From Lachnospiraceae bacterium (GTDB taxonomy: Bacteria; Bacillota; Clostridia; Lachnospirales; Lachnospiraceae): a DNA stretch of 58,305 nt. Shown here piece after piece: positions 36,135 through 44,537 of this stretch (the first letter of the stretch is position 1; each line of letters starts with the position of its first letter). The translations under genes were made by a program, and so were the position numbers. The notes below the pieces were generated by a model. That model did no database searches. It was not told the DNA's origin and was given only the letters and a program-made list of their open reading frames with translations. The stretch is from contig QXWV01000097.1 in assembly GCA_009911195.1 (NCBI GenBank), forward strand, positions 1-58,305, read 5' to 3'.

Positions 36135-37070
36135 GTGAGTGATTTGATGAAGGTGTCATCCAATCCCCATGTGAGGAGCAAAGTAACCACCAGCAGTATT
36201 ATGCTGGCGGTGATAATTGCGCTCCTTCCGGCGGCTGGCTTCGGGATTTACAACTTCGGGATAGATGCGCTTATACTAATAGCAATAACGGTGGCGAGCA
36301 CTGTTTTTACGGAATTCGCCTATGAAAAGCTAATGAATAAAAAGGTGACCATCGGTGACTATTCGGCAGTGGTGACAGGGCTTTTGCTGGCATTGAATCT
36401 GCCGTCCAGCGCTCCATGGTGGATAGGGGTAATCGGCGGCGTGTTTGCCATCCTGGTAGCAAAAATGCTTTTTGGTGGCCTGGGACAGAATTTTATGAAC
36501 CCGGCACTGGCAGCCAGATGCTTTTTGCTGATTTCCTTTACCTCGATAATGACGAATTTTGAATGCGATACATATACAGGGGCAACTCCTCTGGCGGCGA
36601 TGAAAAATGGGGAGGCAGTGGACATTTTATCCATGGTCATAGGCAAGACGTCGGGTACTATCGGCGAAACATCAATGATAGCAATTATTTTGGGGGCCTG
36701 CTTTTTAATCCTTTTGGGGGTGATAGACTTGCGTGTTCCGGGGTGTTATATCGCAAGCTTCGTTTTGTTTGCCTGCCTGTTTGGGGGGCATGGTTTTGAC
36801 CCGGTTTATATCAGCGCCCAGTTGGCCGGCGGAGGATTGATGCTAGGTGCTTTCTTTATGGCTACCGATTATGTGACCAGGCCAATTACGAAGAATGGGC
36901 AATATGTTTATGGGATTTTGCTTGGATGCCTGACGGGGATTTTCCGTATTTTCGGCCCGTCTTCGGAAGGGGTTTCCTATGCAATTATTATCGGCAACCT
37001 TTTGGTGCCATTAATTGAAAAGATGACCCTTCCAAAAGCATTTGGTATGAAAGGGGGGCGGAAAGCATGA
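36135..37070 (+). CDS. rnfD: Rnf complex subunit RnfD
   Basis: The 311-residue membrane protein has about nine or ten helices. It binds covalent FMN through a phosphoester to Thr151 in TGATPLA, which the neighbouring ApbE should attach. GTG at 36135 is chosen as start because AGGAGG lies 10 bases upstream and the protein then begins near SDLMKVSSNPHVR, as usual for RnfD. An earlier in-frame ATG (36069) falls in the duplicated block. Its stop overlaps the start of rnfG (ATGA). Confidence 0.93.
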   Translation: MSDLMKVSSNPHVRSKVTTSSIMLAVIIALLPAAGFGIYNFGIDALILIAITVASTVFTEFAYEKLMNKKVTIGDYSAVVTGLLLALNLPSSAPWWIGVIGGVFAILVAKMLFGGLGQNFMNPALAARCFLLISFTSIMTNFECDTYTGATPLAAMKNGEAVDILSMVIGKTSGTIGETSMIAIILGACFLILLGVIDLRVPGCYIASFVLFACLFGGHGFDPVYISAQLAGGGLMLGAFFMATDYVTRPITKNGQYVYGILLGCLTGIFRIFGPSSEGVSYAIIIGNLLVPLIEKMTLPKAFGMKGGRKA

Positions 37071-37711
37071 ACCAGGAAAAAAACGGCGGTATGTTAAAGG
37101 ACGCTATGATTTTATTCGCTATTACATTGTTGGCAGGGCTGATTTTAGGTGCAGTATACCAGGTGACCAAGGAGCCGATTGCCGTGCAGAAGGAAAAAGC
37201 GAAGCAGAAAGCCTGTATGGAAGTATTCCAGGATGCGGCTTCCTTTGAGGCAATTGCTGTGGTTGGACAGGACGGGGAAAGTGCTTTTTTGCCGGATGGC
37301 TGGATGGAACAGGGCTTTGAAGGCGTGGATATCGGCGAGGTGATGAAAGCCTTGGATGGCAGCGGCGCCATGTTGGGTTATGTGATTACTGTGAATGACC
37401 ATGAAGGCTACGGCGGGGATATTGAATTTATGATGGGCGTCCGCAATGATGGAACGCTGAATGGGATTTCCCTTTTATCCATATCGGAAACAGCGGGTCT
37501 GGGTATGCGTGCGGAAGAAGTGCTGAAACCCCAGTTTGCGGGAAAAATAGCAGAAAGTTTTACTTATGTAAAATCAGGTGCGGCCGGAGATGACCAGATT
37601 GATGCCATCAGCGGCGCTACGATTACAACCAATGCGGTGACCAATGGCGTGAATGGGGGATTGTATTATTTCAGGGAAGTATTGATGGAAGGAGGGAATG
37701 GCAATGAATAA
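37067..37711 (+). CDS. rnfG: Rnf complex subunit RnfG
   Basis: The 214-residue protein has one N-terminal transmembrane helix and an FMN-binding domain outside the membrane. The flavinylation site is SGATITTNAV with Thr185 as acceptor. It is a target of ApbE encoded downstream at 39985. It overlaps rnfD by 4 bases and rnfE by 8, showing tight translational coupling. Confidence 0.95.
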   Translation: MNQEKNGGMLKDAMILFAITLLAGLILGAVYQVTKEPIAVQKEKAKQKACMEVFQDAASFEAIAVVGQDGESAFLPDGWMEQGFEGVDIGEVMKALDGSGAMLGYVITVNDHEGYGGDIEFMMGVRNDGTLNGISLLSISETAGLGMRAEEVLKPQFAGKIAESFTYVKSGAAGDDQIDAISGATITTNAVTNGVNGGLYYFREVLMEGGNGNE

Positions 37712-38423
37712 CGGGAATGCAATGGAACGGCTCTATAACGGCCTGATTAAAGAAAACCCTACCTTCGTGCTGATGCTGGGGATGTGCCCTACGTTGGCGG
37801 TTACAACCTCTGCTATGAACGGCTTAGGGATGGGGCTTACCACTATGGTGGTACTGGCACTGAGCAATATGATTATATCCATGCTCCGGAATATTATTCC
37901 GGATAAAGTGAGGATACCGGCGTTTATCGTTGTGATTGCTTCTTTCGTGACGATGGTGGAGCTTTTGCTGGAGGGGTTCATTCCTGCGCTTTATGACGCG
38001 TTGGGGCTGTATATCCCGCTTATTGTGGTAAACTGTATTATTCTGGGGAGGGCAGAAGCCTACGCTTCCAAAAATCCAATTATCCCTTCGCTTTTTGACG
38101 GAATAGGGATGGGGTTAGGATTTTCCTTTGCATTGACATGCATCGGCGCAGTGAGGGAAGTGCTCGGCGCCGGGGAAATCTTCGGGGTACACATTATGCC
38201 GGATTCATATGTCCCCTGCGCTATTTTCATTATGGCTCCCGGTGCATTCTTCGTGCTGGCGGCGCTTACAGCCGTACAGAATAAAGTACGGATGAATGGG
38301 GAAAAGAAGGGCAAGGATATGTCCAAGATTCAGTCCGGCTGTAATGAGGACTGCATGAACTGTGGGGAAAAAGGATGCAGCCGCAGATTTTACGGAGAAG
38401 GAAAGGAGGATGCGCAAAAATGA
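37704..38423 (+). CDS. rnfE: Rnf complex subunit RnfE with a cysteine-rich tail
   Basis: The 239-residue protein has six transmembrane helices. RnfE and RnfA form the inverted pair that holds an iron centre in the membrane. The C-terminal 35 residues after the last helix are soluble and contain Cys-x3-Cys-x2-Cys-x4-Cys (CNEDCMNCGEKGC), which could bind metal. Enterobacterial RnfE, from memory, lacks such a tail. GGAGGG 8 bases upstream supports the ATG at 37704 over 37698. The end overlaps rnfA (ATGA). Confidence 0.93.
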   Translation: MNNGNAMERLYNGLIKENPTFVLMLGMCPTLAVTTSAMNGLGMGLTTMVVLALSNMIISMLRNIIPDKVRIPAFIVVIASFVTMVELLLEGFIPALYDALGLYIPLIVVNCIILGRAEAYASKNPIIPSLFDGIGMGLGFSFALTCIGAVREVLGAGEIFGVHIMPDSYVPCAIFIMAPGAFFVLAALTAVQNKVRMNGEKKGKDMSKIQSGCNEDCMNCGEKGCSRRFYGEGKEDAQK

Positions 38424-38998
38424 TTCAGGATTTGCTTATTATATTAATCGGTTCTTCCCTGGTAAATAATGTGGTTTTAAGCCAGTTTTTAGGGCTTTGC
38501 CCGTTCCTCGGCGTGTCGAAGAAGACAAATACGGCAGCGGGGATGGGAGTGGCGGTTATCTTCGTCATTACGTTAGCCTCTGCGGTTGCCGGGGTAATTT
38601 ATAAGTTCATACTGGAAAAGTTTGATGTGACATATTTACAGACTATTGTATTTATCCTGGTGATTGCGGCCCTGGTACAGTTTGTGGAAATGTTTTTGAA
38701 GAAATTCATGCCTCCGCTGTATCAGGCATTGGGCGTATATTTGCCGTTGATTACAACGAACTGCGCTGTTTTGGGGATAGCCCTTACCAATGTGCAAAAA
38801 AAATATGGCATTTTGACAGGCATTGTGAACGGTTTTGCTACTGCGGTAGGGTTTACCATTGCTATCGTCATTTTGGCAGGAATCCGTGAAAAGATAGAAT
38901 TCAACGATGTGCCGGAGTCCTTTAAGGGTATGCCCATCGTGCTTGTGACTGCGGGTCTGATGGCGATTGCGTTCTGCGGATTTTCCGGTTTGCTGTAG
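38420..38998 (+). CDS. rnfA: Rnf complex subunit RnfA
   Basis: The 192-residue integral membrane protein has six helices. The conserved VVLSQFLGLCPFLGV (about 20-34) carries the cysteine that, with TTNCAVLG of the later half, ligates the membrane iron centre. AAAGGAGG lies 10 bases upstream of ATG 38420. It is followed by a 158-bp gap, the longest in the operon. Confidence 0.95.
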   Translation: MIQDLLIILIGSSLVNNVVLSQFLGLCPFLGVSKKTNTAAGMGVAVIFVITLASAVAGVIYKFILEKFDVTYLQTIVFILVIAALVQFVEMFLKKFMPPLYQALGVYLPLITTNCAVLGIALTNVQKKYGILTGIVNGFATAVGFTIAIVILAGIREKIEFNDVPESFKGMPIVLVTAGLMAIAFCGFSGLL

Positions 38999-39156
38999 CA
39001 GTGCTGCCGGTTTGATGCCCGGTTGTTTGCGGCGGGGCGGTGACTCATGGCAGAAGCTGGTTTGCAAAGAATGTGTTTGGTAAATATTGTATCTGCGCAA
39101 TGCGCGTAAGCAAGGGATAGGTGCATGCAGATAACAGAAAGGGCATGGTTAATGAG

Positions 39157-39951
39157 ATGATATCAGGTGTACTTACGGCAACGGCAATCGTTGGGGGAGT
39201 AGGGCTTTTCATAGGACTGTTCCTGGGCGTTGCGGCCATTAAGTTTAAAGTGGAAGTGGATGAAAAGGAAGAAGCAGTGTTGAATGCATTGCCAGGAAAT
39301 AATTGTGGCGGCTGTGGTTTTCCGGGCTGTTCCGGCCTGGCGGCAGCCATCGCCAAGGGCGAAGCGCCGGTGAATGCGTGTCCGGTGGGCGGTGAACCGG
39401 TAGGCAAAGTGATTGCCGGGATTATGGGGGTAGAAGCAGGAGAGTCGGTAAAAAAGGTAGCTTTTGTCAAGTGCCAGGGAGACTGTGAAAAGACGAAAGA
39501 GGATTATGATTATCATGGGATTGAGGATTGCAGGATGCTGGCTTTTGTACCAAACGGCGGGCCTAAGTCCTGTAATTATGGCTGCCTGGGCTATGGCAGT
39601 TGTGTGGCGGCCTGCCCCTTCGATGCGATTCATGTGGTAAATGGGGTGGCTGTGGTGGATAAGGAGGCATGTAAGGCATGCGGCAAATGTGTGGAGGTGT
39701 GCCCAAAGCATTTAATCGAGCTGATTCCTTATGATGCGCCATATGCGGTGGCCTGCAGCTCCAAGGATAAAGGGCCGGTAACGATGAAGGCATGTACGGC
39801 GGGCTGTATCGGATGCCAGCTTTGTAAAAAGAACTGTCCTTCGGAAGCGGTTACAGTGGCGGACTTTCATGCAGCGATTGATTACGGGAAATGTACGGGC
39901 TGCGGTACTTGCGTGGAGAAATGCCCGCGTAAATCGATAGTAAAGAGGTAG
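39157..39951 (+). CDS. rnfB: Rnf complex subunit RnfB (ferredoxin-interacting)
   Basis: The 264-residue iron-sulphur protein starts with a membrane helix (MISGVLTATAIVGGVGLFIG). Next comes the Fe-S domain CGGCGFPGC, then ferredoxin-type motifs near CLGYGSCVAACP, CKACGKCVEVCP, CIGCQLCKKNCP and CTGCGTCVEKCP. It takes electrons from reduced ferredoxin. The start is uncertain: ATG 39157 gives the usual N-terminus but AAAGGG is 13 bases away, while GTG 39121 and ATG 39145 are alternatives. It is last of the operon and convergent with apbE. Confidence 0.93.
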   Translation: MISGVLTATAIVGGVGLFIGLFLGVAAIKFKVEVDEKEEAVLNALPGNNCGGCGFPGCSGLAAAIAKGEAPVNACPVGGEPVGKVIAGIMGVEAGESVKKVAFVKCQGDCEKTKEDYDYHGIEDCRMLAFVPNGGPKSCNYGCLGYGSCVAACPFDAIHVVNGVAVVDKEACKACGKCVEVCPKHLIELIPYDAPYAVACSSKDKGPVTMKACTAGCIGCQLCKKNCPSEAVTVADFHAAIDYGKCTGCGTCVEKCPRKSIVKR

Positions 39952-39984
39952 GGGTTTCATAAAGGTTTAAGAATGGGTCTCCCG

Positions 39985-40989
39985 CTAAAAATCCAGTCCG
40001 CTGGAAGCATGGACGGAGCCGTCGGAGGTGAGGAAGACGGCTTCGGTGTTTTCCAGGGATTCGATAAGAGCCATCCCGTCTTCTATCCCCAAAAGGAAAC
40101 AGGTGGTGGAGAGGGCATCCCCGTCCATGGAGGATTGGGATAAAATGGTGACTTCAAACAGGTTATTCTGTACGGGATAACCTGTTTTTGTATCAAGGAT
40201 ATGATGATAAATAGTGTTATCTTTTTCAAAATAACGTTCATATATGCCCGAAGAGACTACGGATAAATCGGTGATGGGCAAAGCCAGGGCGATAGTGCCT
40301 TCCGGGGCAAAGGGCTTCTGTATGCCGATTCGGAAAGGGGTATTGTCCGGTCGCCTGCCAATCGCCAGAACATTGCCTCCAAGGTTAATGGTGGCGCTTT
40401 TTACCCCCTGGGAGAGGAGATATTCCTTGAGCCGGTCCGCGATATAGCCTTTGGCAATAAAGCCCAAGTCAATTTCTGCCTGGGGGTCAAGGAGGCATAC
40501 AGTATTGCCTTCTATAAGCACTCTCTCATACCCTACATGGGATAAGGCTTCTGCCAAATCCTCCTGGGAAGGGATAAGCCCGTCAGAAGAAGAGGAGAAA
40601 TCCCATAGCTGTGTAACCGGGCCGATGGTGGGGTCTATCTTCCCGTCGGTGAGACGGGCATAGGACAGGGCCGCGCGAAGCAGGGCAAGTGTATCATCGC
40701 TTACAAGGACTGGATGGCCGTTTCCATGGTTAATGTTCCATACATCGCTGTTTTCCACTGTTTTGCTAAATAAATTCTCATAAGACCGGGCCATGGAAAA
40801 GCATTGCTCCAACAGCTTTTCTTCCCGCTTGTCATAAAGGGAAATGGTTATGGCCGTATCGAAGTAAAACCCTGTCCGGGAGAGCGGCTCCTTCGGCCTG
40901 CCGCATCCGGCAAAAAAGGAGATGCCCAAAAGGATAGGGAAAAATATAAAAACAAAAAAGATAGAAGATAGGGAAAGTTGCTGTTTCAT
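39985..40989 (-). CDS. apbE: FAD:protein FMN transferase, lipoprotein
   Basis: The 334-residue protein has a lipoprotein signal peptide (FFAGC) and the ApbE domain: DLGFIAKGYIADRL, NLGGNVLAIG and the C-terminal TKTGYPV and GDALSTT segments. It transfers FMN from FAD to Thr in SGAT-type motifs outside the membrane. RnfD Thr151 and RnfG Thr185 are the expected targets. AAAGGA 6 bases upstream supports the start at 40989; an in-frame ATG at 41004 overlaps the ribosome binding site. It is convergent with rnfB, 33 bases apart. Confidence 0.95.
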   Translation of the reverse strand: MKQQLSLSSIFFVFIFFPILLGISFFAGCGRPKEPLSRTGFYFDTAITISLYDKREEKLLEQCFSMARSYENLFSKTVENSDVWNINHGNGHPVLVSDDTLALLRAALSYARLTDGKIDPTIGPVTQLWDFSSSSDGLIPSQEDLAEALSHVGYERVLIEGNTVCLLDPQAEIDLGFIAKGYIADRLKEYLLSQGVKSATINLGGNVLAIGRRPDNTPFRIGIQKPFAPEGTIALALPITDLSVVSSGIYERYFEKDNTIYHHILDTKTGYPVQNNLFEVTILSQSSMDGDALSTTCFLLGIEDGMALIESLENTEAVFLTSDGSVHASSGLDF

Positions 40990-41028
40990 AAAATATCCTT
41001 TCATCCGATGCAGCAGGAAATATTAATT

Positions 41029-41868
41029 CTAATCAATGCCTTTGGGCATGGCCTTGTGGGCAATAAGGGTATTCATGCAGTGTTTATGGGGAATATTTCC
41101 GCTGTTGCAGTCAAATATTTCTTCCTGGCAAGTGTGGAATAGCCAGTCATGGTAGTAGCCGAACAATTCCCCTGAATGCCATAGTTCTTTGGATTCTTCC
41201 TTGGCAGTGCTGTCCGGCGCACAAGGAATAAAAGGTTTTTGGACAAATACATTCAAGGCATTTATGCCGATATCCGAGGTATGGGATTTCAGGCTGTCGC
41301 AGAATTCCTTCCGTTTCGGCTGCGGGATATAGTGAAGTACCCCACTGGAAAAGATGATATCATATTTGTTGTCCGGGTGGTAGTCAATGATATCCGCTTG
41401 AAAGAAATTAACATGGACTTCATTATGTTTGGCAAGTTTTTTGGCTTTTTCAATGCCTTGCTGTGAAATATCGAATGCGGTTACATGATAGCCACACTTG
41501 GCAAAGAAAACGGCATCTTTGCCTTCACCACAACCCATATCCAGTACGCGGTATTGTTTTACTGGCGGGAGGCATTTTATGATATCATAACAGATATTGT
41601 TCGGTGCAAGCCCCCAGTAGTATTCATCATCATCATATCTTTTGTCATAATCGGCGGCAGCCGCCTGGTAGCCCAGCAGCCCATCTACCGTCATATGAAG
41701 TGCCACCGCCAGCTTTGGGAGCATTTCAATATCAGGATAGGCGGTATTGTTTTCCCATTTCGAGACTGCCTGAAACGATATGTTAAGCAGTTTGGCAAGC
41801 TGATTTTGGGTAAGCCCCAGTTCTTTCCGTTTCTTTCCAATTATTTCCCCTGTTTTTAAATGATTCAT
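41029..41868 (-). CDS. helix-turn-helix/SAM-methyltransferase fusion protein
   Basis: The 279-residue protein joins a Cro/CI-type helix-turn-helix (about 8-62, LTQNQLAKLLNISFQAVSKW) to a class I methyltransferase with motif I VLDMGCGEG (108-116) and FFQADIID further on. The methyltransferase part recalls TehB/small-molecule methyltransferases. The fusion suggests a regulator that either modifies a ligand or senses SAM. The target is unknown. It lies 40 bases upstream of apbE on the same strand and may be co-transcribed with it, although a functional link is not obvious. Confidence 0.85.
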   Translation of the reverse strand: MNHLKTGEIIGKKRKELGLTQNQLAKLLNISFQAVSKWENNTAYPDIEMLPKLAVALHMTVDGLLGYQAAAADYDKRYDDDEYYWGLAPNNICYDIIKCLPPVKQYRVLDMGCGEGKDAVFFAKCGYHVTAFDISQQGIEKAKKLAKHNEVHVNFFQADIIDYHPDNKYDIIFSSGVLHYIPQPKRKEFCDSLKSHTSDIGINALNVFVQKPFIPCAPDSTAKEESKELWHSGELFGYYHDWLFHTCQEEIFDCNSGNIPHKHCMNTLIAHKAMPKGID

Positions 41869-41990
41869 TTTCCCTCATTTCTGCGTCGCTTTTTACGCAC
41901 AGATGTAATCTATATTTCCGGTACACCTATATATTAATATAGCAATGCCTATGCCACAATAACGTGGGAAGGGAATGCTGCGCTATAATT

Positions 41991-42075
41991 CAACGGATAG
42001 TTGAATGGACGGATTTTGTAACAGGGAAGCCGAAAGGCTGAACTGTTATGGATTTATCTGTTAAAACGGATAAAG
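41991..42075 (+). other. small hairpins in the methyltransferase-GH25 gap
   Basis: The 342-bp divergent gap 41869-42210 contains TAACAG (42019-42024) pairing with CTGTTA (42043-42048) around AGCC-GAAA-GGCT, a GNRA-type tetraloop. CAAC/GTTG lies before it and TTTATC/GATAAA after it. TATAAT at 42158-42163 lacks a good -35 box. Whether this is a leader, small RNA or chance is open. Confidence 0.35.
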
Positions 42076-42210
42076 GCATTGCGAACTTTTTCATTTCATG
42101 TTAAATTAATTAAAGTATCGGAACAGATATGCAGGCAATACATCCATTCGATTTTATTATAATAGTAAACGAAATGGCTCTGTTAGTAAATAGAGAAAGG
42201 GAGGAATTAT

Positions 42211-43518
42211 ATGAGATTACCCGGTGAAAGTGAGGAAAGAAACGCAAGCTTGTCCATGAAGTATATGCTGATGGGGGTTAGTTTGTCCGTTCTGCTCATT
42301 CTTGGGGTGGTGGTCTTGTCCAATAAGCAGGAGGAAGCCAGGAGACAACGGCTTAGGCAGCAGGAACAGGAAAAAGAAACAACGGTGCTCGCTTTGGAGC
42401 ATGAAGATGGCAGCAGTAGTGCTGGCGGAGGGGAAAATCCGGCAGCGGGTGAAGAAGAAGCCCAGCAGGTAACTGAGCCGGTTCCGGTGGTAGGATTTGC
42501 AGGAAGAAAAAGCATGCAGGAGGTAGAGCGGCTCTATCAGGAAAATAAATTGACCGCTTCAGACCTGGATTTCTGGGATATGTATCCGGAAGAAGAGGAG
42601 TTTGTGGCAGATACAGGGGCAGAGGGCGTGACAAGTACTGTGACAACAGGAAAAACCGTTGGGGAGGCGGAAAAAGATAAATCCGCCCGGTATGATGAAG
42701 AAGCAAAAGCGGTAGCAGAAGAAGAGGCAAAAAAGGAAGCGGAAGAAGACCCGTCCAAAGACGGGAAACATACGTTGCTTACCTTTGCGGATGGTTCGGA
42801 GGAATGGGTGCTTATCAACCCCTACTTGGAGTCGAATACATATGACTATACCAAATTGCAGATGCGGGCGGATAAAATGGCCTATTATGAAGATGGAAGG
42901 AGCGTCTCTTATTTGGGGGCGGATTTGTCCAAATATAACGGCGATGTGGATTTCCGTGCGCTGAAGGAATCGGGCATTGAGTTTGTGATGTTGAGGCTGG
43001 GTGCCAGGGGCTATGGCAGCGGGCAGATTATGCTGGATGAAAAGTTTGACGAATATATGAATAAAGCTTCGGAGGCAGGGCTGGAAATCGGGGTTTATTT
43101 CTTTTCCCAGGCAATAACGGCGGAAGAGGCGGTGGAGGAATCCAATTTTATTATCCAGACATTGACGGAGCGTAATATTACTTATCCGGTAGCTTTCGAT
43201 ATGGAATATGTGCAGAATGATAAGGCGCGGGTGGAAATATTGTCCAAGGAAGAGAAAACCGCGGTGGCAAGGGCATTTTTGGAGAATATTAAGGCGGCGG
43301 GCTATAAACCGATGATATACGGAACGAAGGAATGGCTGATTAAGGAAATTAATCTGACCAAGCTGACCGAATATGATATCTGGCTTTCCCAGCAGAAGGA
43401 TATACCGGATTACCCTTATAAATTCCAGATGTGGGAGTATACAACAGAAGGGGAAATAGCAGGAGTGGACGGCGACGTGGATTTGAACATCTGCTTTGTG
43501 GATTATGCGGAGAAATAG
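42211..43518 (+). CDS. GH25 lysozyme, membrane-anchored
   Basis: The 435-residue protein has an N-terminal membrane helix (about 18-36) and a long Glu/Lys/Ala-rich region to about 200. A GH25 muramidase domain starts at GADLSKYNGDVDF (Asp238). The DxE pair Asp330/Glu332 in FDMEY is catalytic. It should cut the MurNAc-GlcNAc bond of peptidoglycan from outside the membrane. GGGAGGAATTATATG is a strong start. It stands upstream of another cell-wall hydrolase gene. Confidence 0.92.
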   Translation: MRLPGESEERNASLSMKYMLMGVSLSVLLILGVVVLSNKQEEARRQRLRQQEQEKETTVLALEHEDGSSSAGGGENPAAGEEEAQQVTEPVPVVGFAGRKSMQEVERLYQENKLTASDLDFWDMYPEEEEFVADTGAEGVTSTVTTGKTVGEAEKDKSARYDEEAKAVAEEEAKKEAEEDPSKDGKHTLLTFADGSEEWVLINPYLESNTYDYTKLQMRADKMAYYEDGRSVSYLGADLSKYNGDVDFRALKESGIEFVMLRLGARGYGSGQIMLDEKFDEYMNKASEAGLEIGVYFFSQAITAEEAVEESNFIIQTLTERNITYPVAFDMEYVQNDKARVEILSKEEKTAVARAFLENIKAAGYKPMIYGTKEWLIKEINLTKLTEYDIWLSQQKDIPDYPYKFQMWEYTTEGEIAGVDGDVDLNICFVDYAEK

Positions 43519-43744
43519 GCAGGTGTCAGATTGCCGGAAAATGCCGGAAAAAATCTGTCAGTAGGCGGGGGAGAACACAAAAACAGAAAAAAAATACAAA
43601 TTTAGAAATTTTTTAGAAATAATTCCAGCACTCTTTGTATAAAATATTAAAGAAGTGTTACATTTCTATGACAGAAGTATTTAAATACAAGCTGTTTAAA
43701 GAATGTAATTTGACAGAACAGATTGAATCAAAGAGGATGGAAAA

Positions 43745-44371
43745 ATGTATAAGTATAAAAAGAGTATCATGATGCTGATTCTATGCCAGGGGATTTTTGC
43801 GGTGTCCTGGTTTAACCTGAAAGAATTGCAGATTAACCGCATTGCGTCTACCCCTGCGTTCCAAATACGTTTTATGGAAGAACGGGCAGGGCTGGACGCT
43901 TCCAGTTTTATGGGAATGGTGACGGAAGCTTCTTCCGGGCAGAGGGTTGTGGATTACAGCGTTTTGGAGCGGAAAGCCAAGTACACCTTATCCCAGGAGG
44001 ACTATGACATTCTTTTAAAGATTGTGGAAGCAGAAGCGGGCTGTGAGGATATGAAGGGGAAAATGCTGGTGGCCGGGGTGATTATGAACCGGGTGGAAAG
44101 CAGCAAATTCCCCAATAGCGTGAAAGAAGTGGTGTTCCAGAGGGGGAACGGTACAGTTCAGTTTTCCCCGGTAAAGGACGGACGTCTGGGCGAGGTGAAG
44201 GTTAGCGAGGATACGAAAGAAGCGGTAAAGAGGGTTTTGTATGGCGAGGATATCACGGAGGGAGCCCTTTATTTTGCTGCACGTAAGTATGCGGACCCGG
44301 AAAGGATGAAATGGTTTGACAACAGCCTTACCCTTTTATTTTCTTATGGTGGACATGAGTTCTTTTTATGA
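43745..44371 (+). CDS. SleB-type cell-wall hydrolase
   Basis: The 208-residue protein has an N-terminal membrane helix or uncleaved signal and a Hydrolase_2 domain (about 80-205). That domain begins with IVEAEAGCEDMKGKMLVAGV (catalytic Glu region) and contains GALYFAARKY near the end. Related proteins cleave spore cortex or vegetative peptidoglycan. The two cell-wall genes are separated by 226 bp of AT-rich DNA with a hairpin near 43527-43557. Confidence 0.85.
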   Translation: MYKYKKSIMMLILCQGIFAVSWFNLKELQINRIASTPAFQIRFMEERAGLDASSFMGMVTEASSGQRVVDYSVLERKAKYTLSQEDYDILLKIVEAEAGCEDMKGKMLVAGVIMNRVESSKFPNSVKEVVFQRGNGTVQFSPVKDGRLGEVKVSEDTKEAVKRVLYGEDITEGALYFAARKYADPERMKWFDNSLTLLFSYGGHEFFL

Positions 44372-44431
44372 CTATATTTTAAAAAGGGATGGATTCCCGA
44401 AGAGGCATAGCAGGCAGTATACTTTTGTCGA

Positions 44432-44460
44432 TTGCACAGACTGGGATTACATGCTATAAT
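44432..44460 (+). promoter_or_regulatory. sigma-A type promoter of thrC
   Basis: TTGCAC (44432-44437) and TATAAT (44455-44460) are separated by 17 bases, with a TG one base before the -10. Transcription would start near 44467, about 70 bases before thrC. Confidence 0.75.
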
Positions 44461-44537
44461 GAATAGCGTTGATGTACGGATATGACGTATGCGCGGTTTA
44501 AGCTTGTGGCCGGGCAGGAATGGGAGATGAAAATACA

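Noticed and set aside
43712-43717. TTGACA upstream of the SleB-like gene as a -35 box
   Set aside because: No -10 hexamer lies 16-18 bases downstream; that position falls in the ribosome binding site.
42211-44371. Phage lysis module (GH25 and cell-wall hydrolase)
   Set aside because: Both proteins are membrane-anchored and surrounded by chromosomal housekeeping genes, with no holin or phage structural genes.
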